Assembly: GCF_902506145.1 (NCBI RefSeq)
Contig: NZ_LR733520.1
Span: 1,639,370-1,703,369 of the forward strand
Length of the DNA stretch: 64,000 bases
DNA from: Burkholderia sp. 8Y
GTDB taxonomy: Bacteria; Pseudomonadota; Gammaproteobacteria; Burkholderiales; Burkholderiaceae
Reading direction: 5' to 3'
The notes below the pieces were generated by a model. That model worked only from the letters and a program-made list of their open reading frames with translations, did not search any database and was not told the DNA's origin. The stretch's first letter is position 1; every line of letters starts with the position of its first letter. The position numbers were made by a program, and so were the translations under genes. This document shows positions 17,038 through 27,509 of the stretch, one piece after another.

Positions 17038-18597
17038 ATGTCTCAAGCTAACGTCGTCCATCCGCCGCTCTCGGGCGGCAAGCTCGTCATCGGGACGATC
17101 GCCGTGTCGCTCGCGGTCTTCATGAACGTGCTCGACACGTCGATCGCGAACGTCTCGATTCCGTCCATCTCCGGCGATCTGGGCGTCTCATCCGACCAGG
17201 GCACGTGGGTCATCACGTCGTTCGCGGTGGCGAACGCCATTTCGGTGCCGCTCACCGGCTGGCTCACGCAGCGGTTCGGTCAGGTGCGGCTCTTTCTCGG
17301 CTCGATCATCCTGTTCGTGCTCGCGTCGTGGCTGTGCGGCCTCGCGCCGACGCTGCCGTTCCTGCTCGCCGCGCGCGTGCTGCAAGGCGCGGTCGCCGGC
17401 CCGATGATCCCGCTGTCGCAGACACTGCTGCTTGCCAGTTATCCGCGCGAGAAAGCACCCATGGCGCTCTCGATGTGGTCGATGACGACGCTTATCGCGC
17501 CCGTCGCGGGGCCGGTGCTCGGCGGATGGATCTCCGACAACATCTCGTGGCCCTGGATTTTCTACGTGAACATTCCGGTCGGGATCGCGGCGGCGCTCGC
17601 CACGTTCGCGATCTTCCGCGACCGCGATTCAGCGATCCGCAAGGCGCCCATCGACACGGTCGGCCTCGCGCTGCTCGTGATCTGGGTCGGCTCGCTGCAG
17701 GTCATGCTGGACAAGGGCAAGGACCTCGACTGGTTCAATTCGACGACCATCGTCGTGCTGGGGCTGATCGCGGTGATTTCGTTCGCGTTCTTCATCGTGT
17801 GGGAGCTGACGGCGGAGCATCCGGTCGTCGACCTTTCGCTCTTCGAGTTGCGCAACTTCACGGGCGGCACCATTGCGCTGTCGATCGGCTACGGGCTCTA
17901 TTTCGGCAACCTCGTGCTGCTGCCGCTGTGGCTGCAAACGGACATCGGCTATACCGCAACGAATGCCGGGCTGGTGATGGCGCCGGTCGGCGTGTTCGCC
18001 ATTCTGCTTTCGCCGATCACAGGCAAGTTTCTGCCGCGCACCGACCCGCGGCGCATCGCGACGGCCGCGTTTCTCGTGTTCGCCCTCTGCTTCTGGATGC
18101 GCTCGCGCTACACGACCGGCGTCGATACGTGGTCGCTGACGCTGCCGACGCTCATTCAGGGCATCGGCATGGCGGGCTTCTTCATTCCGCTCGTGTCGAT
18201 CACGCTGTCCGGCTTGCCAGGGCATCGCATTCCGGCGGCGTCGGGATTGTCGAACTTCGTGCGGATCATGTGCGGCGGCATCGGGACGTCGATCTTTTCG
18301 ACGGCGTGGGAGCATCGCTCGATCGTGCATCACGCGCAGTTGGTCGAACAGGCGAACTCGTACAATCCGACGTTCATCAATTCCATGCAGCAGATGGGTG
18401 CGCTCGGCATGTCGAAGGAGCAGACCTATGGCCTCTTCAACAGCATGGCGACGCAGCAGGCCGCGCAGCTCGGCGTGAACGACATGTTCTATATCTCGGC
18501 GGGGATTTTCGTGGCGCTGATCGCGCTGATCTGGATCACGCGTCCCGAACGCTCGGGCGGCGGCGATTCAGCGGCGGCGGCATCGGCGGCGCATTGA
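17038..18597 (+). CDS. emrB: EmrB/QacA-type (DHA2) MFS drug efflux permease
   Basis: A 519-residue, 14-helix DHA2-family proton antiporter in the inner membrane. Typical signatures: helix 1 motif LDTSIANVSIPSISGDLGVS with GTWVITSF, motif A GWLTQRFGQVRLF, and helix 5 motif APVAGPVLGGWI. It works with the preceding adaptor and outer membrane channel to expel hydrophobic compounds across both membranes. The substrate range cannot be read from sequence. It is the last gene of the marR-controlled operon; a terminator follows at 18620. Confidence 0.94.
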   Translation: MSQANVVHPPLSGGKLVIGTIAVSLAVFMNVLDTSIANVSIPSISGDLGVSSDQGTWVITSFAVANAISVPLTGWLTQRFGQVRLFLGSIILFVLASWLCGLAPTLPFLLAARVLQGAVAGPMIPLSQTLLLASYPREKAPMALSMWSMTTLIAPVAGPVLGGWISDNISWPWIFYVNIPVGIAAALATFAIFRDRDSAIRKAPIDTVGLALLVIWVGSLQVMLDKGKDLDWFNSTTIVVLGLIAVISFAFFIVWELTAEHPVVDLSLFELRNFTGGTIALSIGYGLYFGNLVLLPLWLQTDIGYTATNAGLVMAPVGVFAILLSPITGKFLPRTDPRRIATAAFLVFALCFWMRSRYTTGVDTWSLTLPTLIQGIGMAGFFIPLVSITLSGLPGHRIPAASGLSNFVRIMCGGIGTSIFSTAWEHRSIVHHAQLVEQANSYNPTFINSMQQMGALGMSKEQTYGLFNSMATQQAAQLGVNDMFYISAGIFVALIALIWITRPERSGGGDSAAAASAAH

Positions 18598-18619
18598 ACC
18601 GAGAGCGTCGGCGGAAATG

Positions 18620-18650
18620 AAAAAGGAGGGGCGCTTGCCTCTCCTTTTTC
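18620..18650 (+). terminator. Bidirectional terminator between emrB and truB
   Basis: An aaaaaggagggg / cctctccttttt stem (one G-T pair) with a gcgcttg loop and T-rich/A-rich flanks on both sides, lying between convergent emrB and truB. Confidence 0.85.
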
Positions 18651-18676
18651 TTTGTGGACGCGGTCGCGGCGGTCCG

Positions 18677-19609
18677 TCAAGACTCGCTCATCACGAGCCG
18701 CTCCGGGGCAAGCACGCCTTCGGCCGCCCGCGCGACGCCGAGCAGCTTGCCGGCATCGTCATACACACGCACGCGCGTTTCTGAAGCGAGACCAGTGGAA
18801 GCGGTTTCGCCCAGTTCGTCCAGACGCAACCGCTGACCGTGCCTGAAGCGCCGCATCGCATCGTCGTTCAGATGCACGGCAGGGAACGTGGACAACAGCG
18901 CATCCACCGGACGCAGCCACAGGTCGCGCTCCGATTCGCCCGCAGCGGCTAACGCATCCAGCGTCACCGCGCCTTCGAGCGTCAGCGCGCCGACTCCCGT
19001 GCGGCGCAACGCGGTCAGATGCGCGCCACAGCCGAGCGCCTCGCCAATGTCTTCCGCCAGCGTCCGCACATACGTGCCCTTGCTGCACGTCACGCGAAAC
19101 GTCACGAGCGGCAGCGCGCAGGCGATCATTTGTAACGCGTGAATCGTGACCTGTCGGCCCTCGCGCTCCACCGTCTGTCCGGCGCGGGCGTATTCGTAGA
19201 GCGGCTTGCCGTCGCGCTTGAGCGCGGAGTACATCGGCGGCACCTGGACGATGTCGCCGAGGAAACGCTGCATCGCGTCTTCGACGGCCGCTTCGTCGCA
19301 CATGACATCACGCCTTTCGACGGCCTCGCCTTCGGCATCGCCTGTCGTCGTGCGGATGCCGAGACGCATCGTCGCTTCGTAGGTCTTGTCCGCTTCGAGC
19401 AGGTCTTGCGAGAACTTCGTCGCCTCGCCGAAACAGAGCGGCAAAAGGCCGGTTGCGAGCGGATCGAGTGTGCCCGTGTGACCGGCCTTCTTCGCGAGGT
19501 AGAGGCGCTTCGCCTTGATCAGCGCGTCGTTGCTCGACAAGCCGAGCGGCTTGTCCAGCAGCAATACGCCGTCGAGCGCGCGGCGCGGGATCTTCGGACC
19601 GCCTTTCAC
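18677..19609 (-). CDS. truB: tRNA pseudouridine-55 synthase TruB
   Basis: A 310-residue enzyme that makes pseudouridine 55 in the T-loop of tRNAs. The N-terminal catalytic domain shows GVLLLDKPLGLSSN and the catalytic Asp segment KAGHTGTLDPLATGLLPLCFG, followed by the TruB C-terminal domains and a PUA-like end (RVRVYDDAGKLLGVARA). The start is GTG at 19609, directly abutting the rbfA TGA, so translation is probably coupled to rbfA. It is the last gene of rimP-nusA-infB-rbfA-truB, the usual order in beta- and gammaproteobacteria. Confidence 0.95.
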   Translation of the reverse strand: MKGGPKIPRRALDGVLLLDKPLGLSSNDALIKAKRLYLAKKAGHTGTLDPLATGLLPLCFGEATKFSQDLLEADKTYEATMRLGIRTTTGDAEGEAVERRDVMCDEAAVEDAMQRFLGDIVQVPPMYSALKRDGKPLYEYARAGQTVEREGRQVTIHALQMIACALPLVTFRVTCSKGTYVRTLAEDIGEALGCGAHLTALRRTGVGALTLEGAVTLDALAAAGESERDLWLRPVDALLSTFPAVHLNDDAMRRFRHGQRLRLDELGETASTGLASETRVRVYDDAGKLLGVARAAEGVLAPERLVMSES

Positions 19610-19987
19610 TCACGCACCTTCTTCGTCGTCTTTGGCGCGCGTGGCATTGGCTTCGTCGATCAGGCGCGACATTTCGACGGCCTTCTCGATCGTCTTGTCG
19701 TAATGGAAATGCAGCGTCGGCACCGTATGAATGTGCAGGCGCTTGAACAGCAGATTATGCAGATGACCCGCCGCGTGATTGAGCGCCTCCTCCGTCTGCT
19801 TGGGGTCGCCCGTGAGCGTCGTGAAGTAGACCTTCGCGTGCGCGTAGTCGGGCGTGAGTTCGACACTCTGCATCGTAACGAGGCCGACGCGCGGGTCTTT
19901 GACTTCGCGCATCAGTTCCGACAGATCGCGCTGAATCTGGTCCGCAATCTGCACGTTGCGATTCGTGGACGTACGTCTTTTAGCCAT
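19610..19987 (-). CDS. rbfA: 30S ribosome-binding factor A
   Basis: A 125-residue KH-like maturation factor that binds the 30S subunit and aids 16S 5' end processing and cold adaptation. Recognisable segments: [36 protein letters not shown] and [18 protein letters not shown]. The ATG at 19987 gives the family N-terminus ([11 protein letters not shown]); a longer frame adds no similarity. It has an acidic C-terminal tail. The stop codon touches the truB GTG. The infB-rbfA gap holds a terminator-like hairpin. Confidence 0.95.
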   Translation of the reverse strand: MAKRRTSTNRNVQIADQIQRDLSELMREVKDPRVGLVTMQSVELTPDYAHAKVYFTTLTGDPKQTEEALNHAAGHLHNLLFKRLHIHTVPTLHFHYDKTIEKAVEMSRLIDEANATRAKDDEEGA

Positions 19988-20025
19988 GATCTTGGTTCCT
20001 TCCCTTGCTTTTCGCCGCGCCAAAG

Positions 20026-20066
20026 AAAAAGGCGGAGCGAGCCGTCAGGCCCGCGCCGCCTCCAGG
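20026..20066 (-). terminator. Terminator-like hairpin between infB and rbfA
   Basis: On the minus strand an aggcgg/ccgcct stem (20056-20061 and 20030-20035) with partly paired interior is followed by TTTTTC. As it sits inside an operon, it could act as an attenuator that lowers rbfA-truB relative to infB. The stem is short, so support is moderate. Confidence 0.4.
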
Positions 20067-20083
20067 CTCGGCGTACTAATGCA

Positions 20084-23068
20084 TTACAGCGTGCGAGCCA
20101 CTTCCGTCACTTCGAAGACTTCCAGTTGATCGCCTTCGACGATGTCGTTGAAGTTCTTGATCGAGATACCGCACTCGAAGCCCTGACGCACTTCCTTGAC
20201 GTCGTCCTTGAAACGCTTCAGCGAATCCAGCTCGCCGGTGTGAATCACGACGTTGTTGCGGATCACGCGAACCGACGACGTGCGCTTCACGAAACCGTCC
20301 GTGACCATACAACCCGCGATCAGACCGACCTTCGGCACGCGAATGACCTGACGCACCTCGACCGTACCCGTCACCGTCTCGCGCTTCTCCGGCGCGAGCA
20401 TGCCGGACATGGCCGCCTTCACCTCATCCACTGCGTCGTAGATGATGTTGTAGTAGCGAATGTCGATGCCGTTCGATTCGGCCAGCTTGCGGGCTTGCGC
20501 ATCCGCACGCGTGTTGAAGCCGATGATGACCGCCTTCGACGCCGTCGCCAGGTTGACGTCCGACTCGCTGATCGCGCCGACCGCGCTGTGCACGATCTGC
20601 ACGCGCACTTCCCCGGTCGAGAGCTTCTGCAGCGATTGCACGAGGGCTTCCTGCGAACCCTGCACGTCCGCCTTGACGATGAGCGGCAGGTTCTGAACTT
20701 CGCCTTCGCCCATCTGCTCCAGCATGTTCTCGAGCTTCGCGGCCTGCTGCTTGGCGAGCTTCACGTCACGGAACTTGCCTTGACGGAACAGCGCGATTTC
20801 GCGCGCCTTGCGCTCGTCCGGCAGCACGATGACTTCTTCGCCCGCCGCCGGCACTTCCGACAGACCCTGAATTTCCACCGGAATCGACGGACCCGCGGTC
20901 TTGGTCGGCTTGCCGGTTTCGTCCAGCATGGCGCGCACACGGCCGTAGGCGCTGCCCGCTAGAACCACGTCGCCGCGATTCAGCGTGCCCGACTGCACCA
21001 GAATGGTCGCGACCGGACCCTTGCCCTTGTCGAGCTTCGCTTCGATCACGAGGCCCTTCGCGCCGGCATCCACCGGGGCGGTCAGTTCCATCACTTCGGC
21101 CTGCAGCGATACATTTTCCAGCAGATCGTCGATGCCCTTGCCGGTCTTCGCCGAGACCTCGAGGAACGGCGAATCCCCGCCGTACTCTTCCGGCACCACG
21201 CCTTCCGCGACGAGTTCCTGCTTCACGCGGTCCGGATTGGCATCCGGCTTGTCGATCTTGTTGATCGCCACGACGATGGGCACGCCGCCCGCCTTTGCGT
21301 GAGCGATGGCTTCCTTCGTCTGCGGCATCACGCCGTCGTCGGCTGCAACCACCAGAATGACGATGTCCGTTGCCTTCGCGCCGCGCGCACGCATGGCCGT
21401 GAAGGCCTCGTGACCCGGCGTATCGAGGAAGGTAATGACGCCGCGCGGCGTTTCGACGTGATACGCGCCGATATGCTGCGTGATGCCGCCCGCCTCGCCC
21501 GCCGCCACTTTCGCGCGACGGATGTAGTCGAGCAGCGAGGTCTTGCCGTGGTCGACGTGACCCATGACGGTGACGACCGGAGGACGCGGCAGACGCTCTG
21601 CCGTTTCCTCGGCGGCTTCGCCTTCGATGAGGAGCGCCTCGGGATCGTCCAGCTTCGCCGCGACCGCGCGGTGGCCGAGTTCCTCGACGACAATCATCGC
21701 CGTTTCCTGGTCCAGCACCTGGTTGATCGTGACCATCTGGCCGAGCTTCATCATCACCTTGATGACTTCCGAAGCCTTCACCGACATCTTGTGCGCGAGG
21801 TCCGCCACCGAGATGGTTTCCGGCACGTGCACTTCACGGATGATCGGCTCGGTCGGGGCCTGGAACGACGTCTGTTCCTGATGCTTGCCACGTCCCTTCG
21901 GACCGCCGCGCCAGCCGCGATCGACGCCGCCGCTCGTGTCGCCGCGCGTCTTGATGCTGCGGCGCTTCGATGCGTCGTCCTGCTGCCAGCCGCCCTTGCC
22001 GCCGGCCTTCTTCTTGTCGCCGGCGGGTGCTGCCGTGGCGGGCGCTGCCGCGCCGCCAGCCGGCTTCTTAGCGACCGCCGGACGCGCGGCTTGCGCGCCC
22101 TCGGGCTTCGCCGGCTTGTGCAGCGTGCCCTTCGCTTCGGCGGCCTTGGCCGCTTCCGCCGGCTTGGCTGCGGGCGCCGGTTCCGGCGCCTTCACCTGCG
22201 CCTTGCGCGGCGTGTTCATCATTTCGCGAATGGCCCGCGCTTCGGCTTCCGCCGCCGCACGGCGCTTCGCGATGGCTTCCTGTTCGAGACGCGCCTTTTC
22301 GGTGGCTTCGCGGGCGGCGTCTTCCGCCTTCTTCGCGGCTTCGCGCTGGGCGGCGCGTTCGCTCGCCGCCTTTTCTTCGGCTGCCTTCTCGGCGGCTTCG
22401 CGCTGGGCGCTATCGTCCTGCTTCTCTTGCTTGACTTCGGGCTTGACCTCAGTCGTGACCGGCGCGCGTGCTTCCTGACGCGCGGCCTGTGCGGCGCGCG
22501 AAATCTCGGCTGCCTGCGCGGCGGCGTGCGCACGGCGCGCGGCTTCCGCTTCCTGACGGCGACGCTCGGCTTCCGCTGCTTCCTCGCGGGCGCGGCGCTC
22601 GGCCTCTTCCTGCTCGAGACGCGCCTGCCGCTCCTTCAACTCGCGCTCTTCACGCTCGAGTTGCTCGGCTGCACGGCGCGCTTCTTCCTCGCGGCGCTGC
22701 AGTTCGGCCTCGTCGACTTCGTCTTCGACCTGATTCGGCGTCTCTGCCGGCTGCTCGATGCCGGCCTCGTCGCGCTTCACGAAAACACGCTTCTTGCGCA
22801 CCTCGACCTGAATGGTGCGAGCCTTACCCGTTGCGTCGGATTGCTTGATTTCCGACGTATGCCGGCGGGTCAGAGTGATCTTGCGCTTGTCGGCATCGGC
22901 GGACCCGTGCGACTTGCGCAAATGATCGAGCAGACGCGCCTTGTCCGTCTCGGACAGGTCGTCGTTCGCGCTCGCTTTCTGGACGCCAGCCGCCTGCAAC
23001 TGCTCGAGCAGCACGCCCGCAGGCATTTTGAGTTCCGCGGCAAATTGGGCTACGTTGTTACTCGCCAT
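20084..23068 (-). CDS. infB: Translation initiation factor IF-2
   Basis: A 994-residue initiation GTPase that brings fMet-tRNA to the 30S subunit. The N-terminal IF2N domain ([21 protein letters not shown]) is followed by a long Glu/Arg/Ala-rich region (about residues 110-300) likely to be helical or disordered, and a second IF2N-type domain ([22 protein letters not shown]). The G domain has [32 protein letters not shown] and [12 protein letters not shown]. The C-terminal domains end with [14 protein letters not shown]. It lies between nusA and rbfA as usual. Confidence 0.97.
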   Translation of the reverse strand: MASNNVAQFAAELKMPAGVLLEQLQAAGVQKASANDDLSETDKARLLDHLRKSHGSADADKRKITLTRRHTSEIKQSDATGKARTIQVEVRKKRVFVKRDEAGIEQPAETPNQVEDEVDEAELQRREEEARRAAEQLEREERELKERQARLEQEEAERRAREEAAEAERRRQEAEAARRAHAAAQAAEISRAAQAARQEARAPVTTEVKPEVKQEKQDDSAQREAAEKAAEEKAASERAAQREAAKKAEDAAREATEKARLEQEAIAKRRAAAEAEARAIREMMNTPRKAQVKAPEPAPAAKPAEAAKAAEAKGTLHKPAKPEGAQAARPAVAKKPAGGAAAPATAAPAGDKKKAGGKGGWQQDDASKRRSIKTRGDTSGGVDRGWRGGPKGRGKHQEQTSFQAPTEPIIREVHVPETISVADLAHKMSVKASEVIKVMMKLGQMVTINQVLDQETAMIVVEELGHRAVAAKLDDPEALLIEGEAAEETAERLPRPPVVTVMGHVDHGKTSLLDYIRRAKVAAGEAGGITQHIGAYHVETPRGVITFLDTPGHEAFTAMRARGAKATDIVILVVAADDGVMPQTKEAIAHAKAGGVPIVVAINKIDKPDANPDRVKQELVAEGVVPEEYGGDSPFLEVSAKTGKGIDDLLENVSLQAEVMELTAPVDAGAKGLVIEAKLDKGKGPVATILVQSGTLNRGDVVLAGSAYGRVRAMLDETGKPTKTAGPSIPVEIQGLSEVPAAGEEVIVLPDERKAREIALFRQGKFRDVKLAKQQAAKLENMLEQMGEGEVQNLPLIVKADVQGSQEALVQSLQKLSTGEVRVQIVHSAVGAISESDVNLATASKAVIIGFNTRADAQARKLAESNGIDIRYYNIIYDAVDEVKAAMSGMLAPEKRETVTGTVEVRQVIRVPKVGLIAGCMVTDGFVKRTSSVRVIRNNVVIHTGELDSLKRFKDDVKEVRQGFECGISIKNFNDIVEGDQLEVFEVTEVARTL

Positions 23069-23160
23069 TCATTCCTCTTGATGCAAGGATCAGTCCTTGC
23101 GGTTAGATCGGGTCATGCGGCCGAACTGGCCGCGATATTTCAGTGCGCCATGGTCATTTC

Positions 23161-24636
23161 TCACTGGAACCAGTGTTCACGTGCTTTCATGATCAACGCC
23201 TTAGCGGCATCCTCTTCCATACCGGTCATTTCGACCAGTTCATCCACTGCCAACTCCGCGAGGTCATCGCGGGTCTGAACCTGATGCTCGGCGAGCTTTG
23301 CAAGCAGCTCGTTGTCCATGCCGTCGAGGCTCTTCAGATCGAGCGCGACGCCTTCGACCTTCTCCTCGTTGGCGATCGCCAGGGTGAGCAGCGCGTCGCG
23401 CGACCGGTTGCGCAGCTCGTGCACGGTGTCTTCGTCGAACGCTTCGATTTCGAGCATCTCGTTGAGCGGCACGTACGCGATTTCTTCGAGGCTCGTGAAG
23501 CCTTCGTCGATCAGGATGTCAGCGACTTCCTCGTCCACATCCAGACGCGCCATGAACAGGTCGCGCAACTTGCCGCGCTCTTCGTTCTGCTTCAGCGCCG
23601 ATTCGTCCGGCGTCATGATATTGATCTGCCAGCCGGTGAGCTCGCTGGCGAGTCGAACGTTCTGGCCGCTGCGGCCGATGGCGACCGCGAGTTCGCTCTC
23701 GTCCACGACGACGTCCATCGAATGCTTTTCTTCATCGACGACGATCGACTGGACGGCTGCCGGCGCGAGGGCGCCGATCACGAACTGCGCGGGGTCTTCC
23801 GACCATAGCACGATGTCGACGTTCTCGCCACCGAGCTCGTTGCGCACGGCCTGAACGCGCGAACCGCGGATGCCCACGCACGTGCCGATCGGGTCGATGC
23901 GCTTGTCGTAGGCGATCACCCCGATTTTCGCACGCACGCCGGGATCGCGCGCGGCCGCCTTGATTTCCAGCAGCCCTTGTTCGATTTCCGGCACTTCGAG
24001 CTCGAACAGCTTCATCAAAAACTCCGGCGCGGTGCGCGACAATTCGATCTGCGGGCCGCGCGCGGTGCGATCTACCTTCGCGATGTACGCGCGCACGCGG
24101 TCGCCCACGCGCAGATTTTCCTTCGGAATCAGCTGGTCGCGGCGCAGCAACGCTTCCACGCGACCCGATTCGACGATGAAATTGCCCTTGTCCAGGCGCT
24201 TGACCGAGCCGGTCATGATCTTTTCGCCGCGCTCGAGGAAGTCGTTCAGGATCTGCTCGCGCTCGGCGTCGCGCACCTTTTGCAGAATGACCTGCTTGGC
24301 AGCCTGCGCACCGATGCGGCCGAATTCGATCGACGGAATGGGTTCCTCGATGTAGTCGTCCACTTCCGCGTCGGCCTTTTGCTCCTTCGCTTCGAACAGC
24401 AGGATTTCCTGGTCCGGCTCCTGAAGGCCGGCCTCGTCCGGCACCACGCGCCAGCGGCGGAACGTCTCGTGCTCGCCGCTTTCACGGTCGATCGCGACGC
24501 GAATATCGACATCTTCCTCGAACAGCTTTTTCGTTGCTGAAGCAAGCGCAGCCTCCAGAGCTGCGTACACCACGTCCTTGTTGACGTTCTTTTCGCGCGC
24601 CAGCGCATCCGCCAGCATCAAAACTTCGCGACTCAT
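23161..24636 (-). CDS. nusA: Transcription termination/antitermination factor NusA
   Basis: A 491-residue RNA polymerase-binding factor. Domains in order: N-terminal RNAP-binding domain ([20 protein letters not shown]), S1 domain (about 135-200, with [14 protein letters not shown]), two KH domains ([20 protein letters not shown] and [15 protein letters not shown]), and two C-terminal acidic repeats ([21 protein letters not shown] and [20 protein letters not shown]). The two acidic repeats are typical of proteobacterial NusA. Its ATG overlaps the rimP TGA by 4 bases, so the two are translationally coupled. Confidence 0.97.
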   Translation of the reverse strand: MSREVLMLADALAREKNVNKDVVYAALEAALASATKKLFEEDVDIRVAIDRESGEHETFRRWRVVPDEAGLQEPDQEILLFEAKEQKADAEVDDYIEEPIPSIEFGRIGAQAAKQVILQKVRDAEREQILNDFLERGEKIMTGSVKRLDKGNFIVESGRVEALLRRDQLIPKENLRVGDRVRAYIAKVDRTARGPQIELSRTAPEFLMKLFELEVPEIEQGLLEIKAAARDPGVRAKIGVIAYDKRIDPIGTCVGIRGSRVQAVRNELGGENVDIVLWSEDPAQFVIGALAPAAVQSIVVDEEKHSMDVVVDESELAVAIGRSGQNVRLASELTGWQINIMTPDESALKQNEERGKLRDLFMARLDVDEEVADILIDEGFTSLEEIAYVPLNEMLEIEAFDEDTVHELRNRSRDALLTLAIANEEKVEGVALDLKSLDGMDNELLAKLAEHQVQTRDDLAELAVDELVEMTGMEEDAAKALIMKAREHWFQ

Positions 24637-25091
24637 TGTTTGCGGCTCCTAAAGTCAACTTTGGGGACGAGACGTGCTTTATCGAGGTCCGCGAGCGTGA
24701 AATCGAGCATCGCGGCGCCGTCCTTCCCTTCGAATTCCAATCCGATCTTGTCGCCGTCAGGGGCGTGCAGAATGCCGCGGAACGACTTGCGCCCGTCGAG
24801 CGGCTTTTTCAGTGTGACAGCGGCTTCGCTCCCCGCGAAACGCTCGAAGTCGGCCAGCTTCTTGAGCGGGCGGTCGAGCCCCGGCGACGACACTTCGAGG
24901 CGGTCGTACTCGACGTTCTCGACTTCGAGCACATACTGAAGCTGACGCGTGACTTTCTCGCAGTCTTCGATGGCGATACCGGCCGGCTGGTCGATATAAA
25001 TACGCAGCATGCCGCCTCCCGAACGTTCGAGATCGACAAGCTCGTAGCCCAGGCTCGAGACCGTGGTTTCAATCAGTTCCGTCAGTTGCAC
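24633..25091 (-). CDS. rimP: Ribosome maturation factor RimP
   Basis: A 152-residue 30S maturation factor. The start is taken as GTG at 25091: TTGGAG stands 4 bases before it and the product then begins like family members ([21 protein letters not shown]). Further family segments: [36 protein letters not shown] [16 protein letters not shown], and a C-terminal SH3-like domain. First gene of the rimP-nusA-infB-rbfA-truB block. An 11-bp hairpin in the leader (25103-25131) ends right at the Shine-Dalgarno and could control translation. Confidence 0.93.
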   Translation of the reverse strand: MQLTELIETTVSSLGYELVDLERSGGGMLRIYIDQPAGIAIEDCEKVTRQLQYVLEVENVEYDRLEVSSPGLDRPLKKLADFERFAGSEAAVTLKKPLDGRKSFRGILHAPDGDKIGLEFEGKDGAAMLDFTLADLDKARLVPKVDFRSRKQ

Positions 25092-25102
25092 AGTAACTCC
25101 AA

Positions 25103-25131
25103 GGTGTTTCGCGCCCGCGCCGCGAAACACC
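25103..25131 (-). promoter_or_regulatory. Leader hairpin abutting the rimP Shine-Dalgarno
   Basis: Perfect 11-bp inverted repeat (25103-25113 and 25121-25131) with a 7-base GC loop. On the minus-strand message it ends directly before TTGGAG-N4-GTG. A role in translational control is inference. Confidence 0.5.
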
Positions 25132-25189
25132 TGCGGGCGAGCGCCTTGACTGGGCGCACCCCTGCTCCCGAGATGCCGAACCAAAAAGC

Positions 25190-25222
25190 CAAAAAAAAAT
25201 GGGCGCAACGCCCATCTTTTTC
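25190..25222 (-). terminator. Intrinsic terminator downstream of rluB
   Basis: A 7-bp stem atgggcg/cgcccat (25199-25205 and 25209-25215) flanked by nine A on the left and T-rich sequence on the right, so it ends in a T9 run when read on the minus strand. It separates the scpB-rluB region from the rimP operon. Confidence 0.8.
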
Positions 25223-25440
25223 AACCGAGGTCGCACCCGGGCAGCGCAAAAACTATGTGCCCAGCGACTTCGTGATTTTAGCCATTTTTCAGGATGAACG
25301 CAAACGTAAAGCGCGCGATCGGACCCGTTTCGTGCCAAATCGCATGCTTTTTTGCTTTATGACGACGCCCGTGCGAGCTGGCTTTCTCCGTCGGACGCAG
25401 GCGAACCCGCGACCGGCTAAAACGCCTCTTCAACGCCGGC

Positions 25441-27408
25441 TCAACGTCCGCGCGTGCGGTTGCGCGGGCTGCGGGCCGTGCCGGCCTTGGCTTGTCCCGC
25501 GCCTTGCTGCGCGCCGCCTTGACGGTTGCCGCGCGGGCCGTTGCCGCTCGCCTGACGCTTCGCCGGGCCGTTCGCGCCTTGCGGGCCCTGTCCACGCGCG
25601 TTGCGCTGCCCGGACCGGCCGCCGCCGCCGCCGTTCGCACGATTGCCGTTCGGCTCATTGCCGATGCGGTTGCCGTTCGCCTCACGGCCGCCGCGCCGGC
25701 CCGGACCGCCGGCGTTGCCCGCATTACCGGCGTTGCCCGCATTGCCGAACCCGCCCATGCCGCCCATGCCGCCGAGCCCGCTCGCCCCGAACGCGCCGGG
25801 AAGCCCGCCCGCGCCGCCGCGCCGGCCACCGCGAGCCGGCGTCTGCGCCATGCGCGAGTGCGAACTGAGGACCGGTTCGCGCGTGATGAAGCCCATTGAG
25901 GTTTGCATCGGGTCGGGCTGAACACGCGGCGCGGCGCTGCGTCCGCCCTTCTCGGCCGTCGGCGCCTTCAGGCCGACAGCCGCCATCAGGCTGCGCACCT
26001 CGTTGTCTTCGAGCTCTTCCCAGCGGCCGCGCTTGAGGCCGCGCGGCAACGCGATCGGACCGTGGCGCGTGCGGATCAGGCGGCTCACCATCAGGCCGGC
26101 CGCCTCGAACATGCGGCGCACTTCGCGATTGCGGCCTTCGGCCAGCGCGACGTGATACCAATGATTCGTGCCTTCGCCGCCGCCATCCTGGATCCGCAGG
26201 AAATTCGCCGGACCGTCGTCGAGTTCGACGCCTTTGAGCAGCTTCTGCTTCATCCCCTCGGACAGCTGGCCGACGACACGCACCGCGTATTCGCGCTCGA
26301 CGCTGTAGCGCGGATGCATGAACCGGTTCGCCAGATCACCGGAAGTGGTGAGCAGCAAAAGCCCTTCCGTGTTGAAGTCGAGCCGGCCGACCGCGAGCCA
26401 CTTCGCCGTCTTCATCGACGGCAGCTTGTCGAATACGGACGGACGACCCTCGGGATCCGCATGACTGACGATCTCGCCGGTCGGTTTGTGATACAGCAGG
26501 ATGCGCGGCGGCTTGCTTGCCAGCTTGCGCTTGAGCGGCTTGCCGTTGATGCGTACCTGGTCAGTCGGCATGATGCGCTGCCCGATGTGCGCGGGCTCGC
26601 CGTTCACCGACACGCGCCCGGCAATGATCAGCTCCTCCATGTCGCGCCGCGAGCCCATGCCGGCGTCTGCGAGCACCTTGTGGAGCTTCGGGGCGTCGTC
26701 GTCCGGCTCCAGCACGCGCTTTTGCTGCGGCGCGTTGCGGCCACGCCGCAGCATCGGGGCGCGCACGCCCGCCGAACCGTTGTCCGCGTCGAAAGCCGGA
26801 GACGTGACGTACGCGAACACGTCGTCGACGGCGGCTGCAGCCGCGCTCTCGACAGTGGCCGGGCCGGCATCGTTGCGCTGGCCGGTGCCCGGCTGCCTTT
26901 CGCGCTTTTGCTGCGGATTCTTGCGACGCGCGCCTTCGCGCGGCGCGGGCGCGGCAGCCTCGCCGGAGGCTTCCACGGCAAGCTCGCCCTCGTCGCGGCG
27001 CGTACGCTTGCGGCCGCCTTGCCGCGCGGCGTCCTGCTTCCCGTCCGCCGTGTCGCGTTTGGCTGCGGCGTTGCGCGGCGCTTTTGCGCCCGCGTCCTTG
27101 CGCGGCATGCGCACCTGCGCGGCGACCACGCCGTCCGGCGGCGCTTCCGCGACCACGCCGGGCGCGGCGGGCGCGCCCTCGGGGCCCTTGGTCTTGGCGA
27201 CAGCCCGGCGTCGCGCGATCAGACTACGCGGCCCGCGGCGCAGGCCGCGACGCGGACGATCGTCGCCGTCGGCGCTTTCGTCGGTGCGCGTGCGTTCGCC
27301 GGCATCGGCCGACTCATGGGCGTCCGCGCCATGCACAGGGCGCGCGGATTCGGGCGAATCGCTGTCGTGGGAGTGTGTCAAAACAACCTCAAATGTCGAA
27401 TTGCGCAC
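25441..27408 (-). CDS. rluB: 23S rRNA pseudouridine synthase RluB with long disordered ends
   Basis: A 655-residue RsuA/RluB-family enzyme, probably acting on U2605 of 23S rRNA. Residues 1-235 are charged, Ala/Arg-rich and low-complexity. The S4 domain spans about 240-295 ([21 protein letters not shown]). The catalytic domain follows, with catalytic Asp344 in [16 protein letters not shown]. Residues about 525-655 are Gly/Asn/Arg-rich, including GNAGNAGNAGNAGG. The E. coli protein is less than half as long. The first Met is uncertain; a start further inside the disordered region is possible. scpB lies upstream on the same strand. Confidence 0.9.
   Translation of the reverse strand: MRNSTFEVVLTHSHDSDSPESARPVHGADAHESADAGERTRTDESADGDDRPRRGLRRGPRSLIARRRAVAKTKGPEGAPAAPGVVAEAPPDGVVAAQVRMPRKDAGAKAPRNAAAKRDTADGKQDAARQGGRKRTRRDEGELAVEASGEAAAPAPREGARRKNPQQKRERQPGTGQRNDAGPATVESAAAAAVDDVFAYVTSPAFDADNGSAGVRAPMLRRGRNAPQQKRVLEPDDDAPKLHKVLADAGMGSRRDMEELIIAGRVSVNGEPAHIGQRIMPTDQVRINGKPLKRKLASKPPRILLYHKPTGEIVSHADPEGRPSVFDKLPSMKTAKWLAVGRLDFNTEGLLLLTTSGDLANRFMHPRYSVEREYAVRVVGQLSEGMKQKLLKGVELDDGPANFLRIQDGGGEGTNHWYHVALAEGRNREVRRMFEAAGLMVSRLIRTRHGPIALPRGLKRGRWEELEDNEVRSLMAAVGLKAPTAEKGGRSAAPRVQPDPMQTSMGFITREPVLSSHSRMAQTPARGGRRGGAGGLPGAFGASGLGGMGGMGGFGNAGNAGNAGNAGGPGRRGGREANGNRIGNEPNGNRANGGGGGRSGQRNARGQGPQGANGPAKRQASGNGPRGNRQGGAQQGAGQAKAGTARSPRNRTRGR
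25710..25748 (-). repeat. 9-base repeats encoding Gly-Asn-Ala in rluB
   Basis: About four imperfect copies of a 9-base unit (plus strand ggcgttgcc/cgcattacc type) encode consecutive Gly-Asn-Ala triplets in the C-terminal tail of RluB, next to Met-Gly-Gly repeats. Confidence 0.7.
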
Positions 27409-27509
27409 CCTGGCGGGCGCGTCAAAAATATCCGCTGACCGGTCCGGCTCGTCGTCTTCGACGTGATGTTTTATCGAGAGCCGGTTGAATCAGGGGCCAT
27501 GCAATTGCG

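Larger units (their letters stand above)
25092..25440. other. Intergenic region between rluB and rimP
   Basis: A 349-base gap. It holds the rimP leader hairpin, the terminator at 25190-25222, and to its right an unassigned AT-richer stretch (about 25255-25370) with no supportable gene. No clear promoter for the rimP operon was found. The metY tRNA found here in E. coli is absent. Confidence 0.5.

Noticed and set aside
21299..23278. 659-residue open frame on the plus strand
   Set aside because: Antisense to infB; low-complexity shadow.
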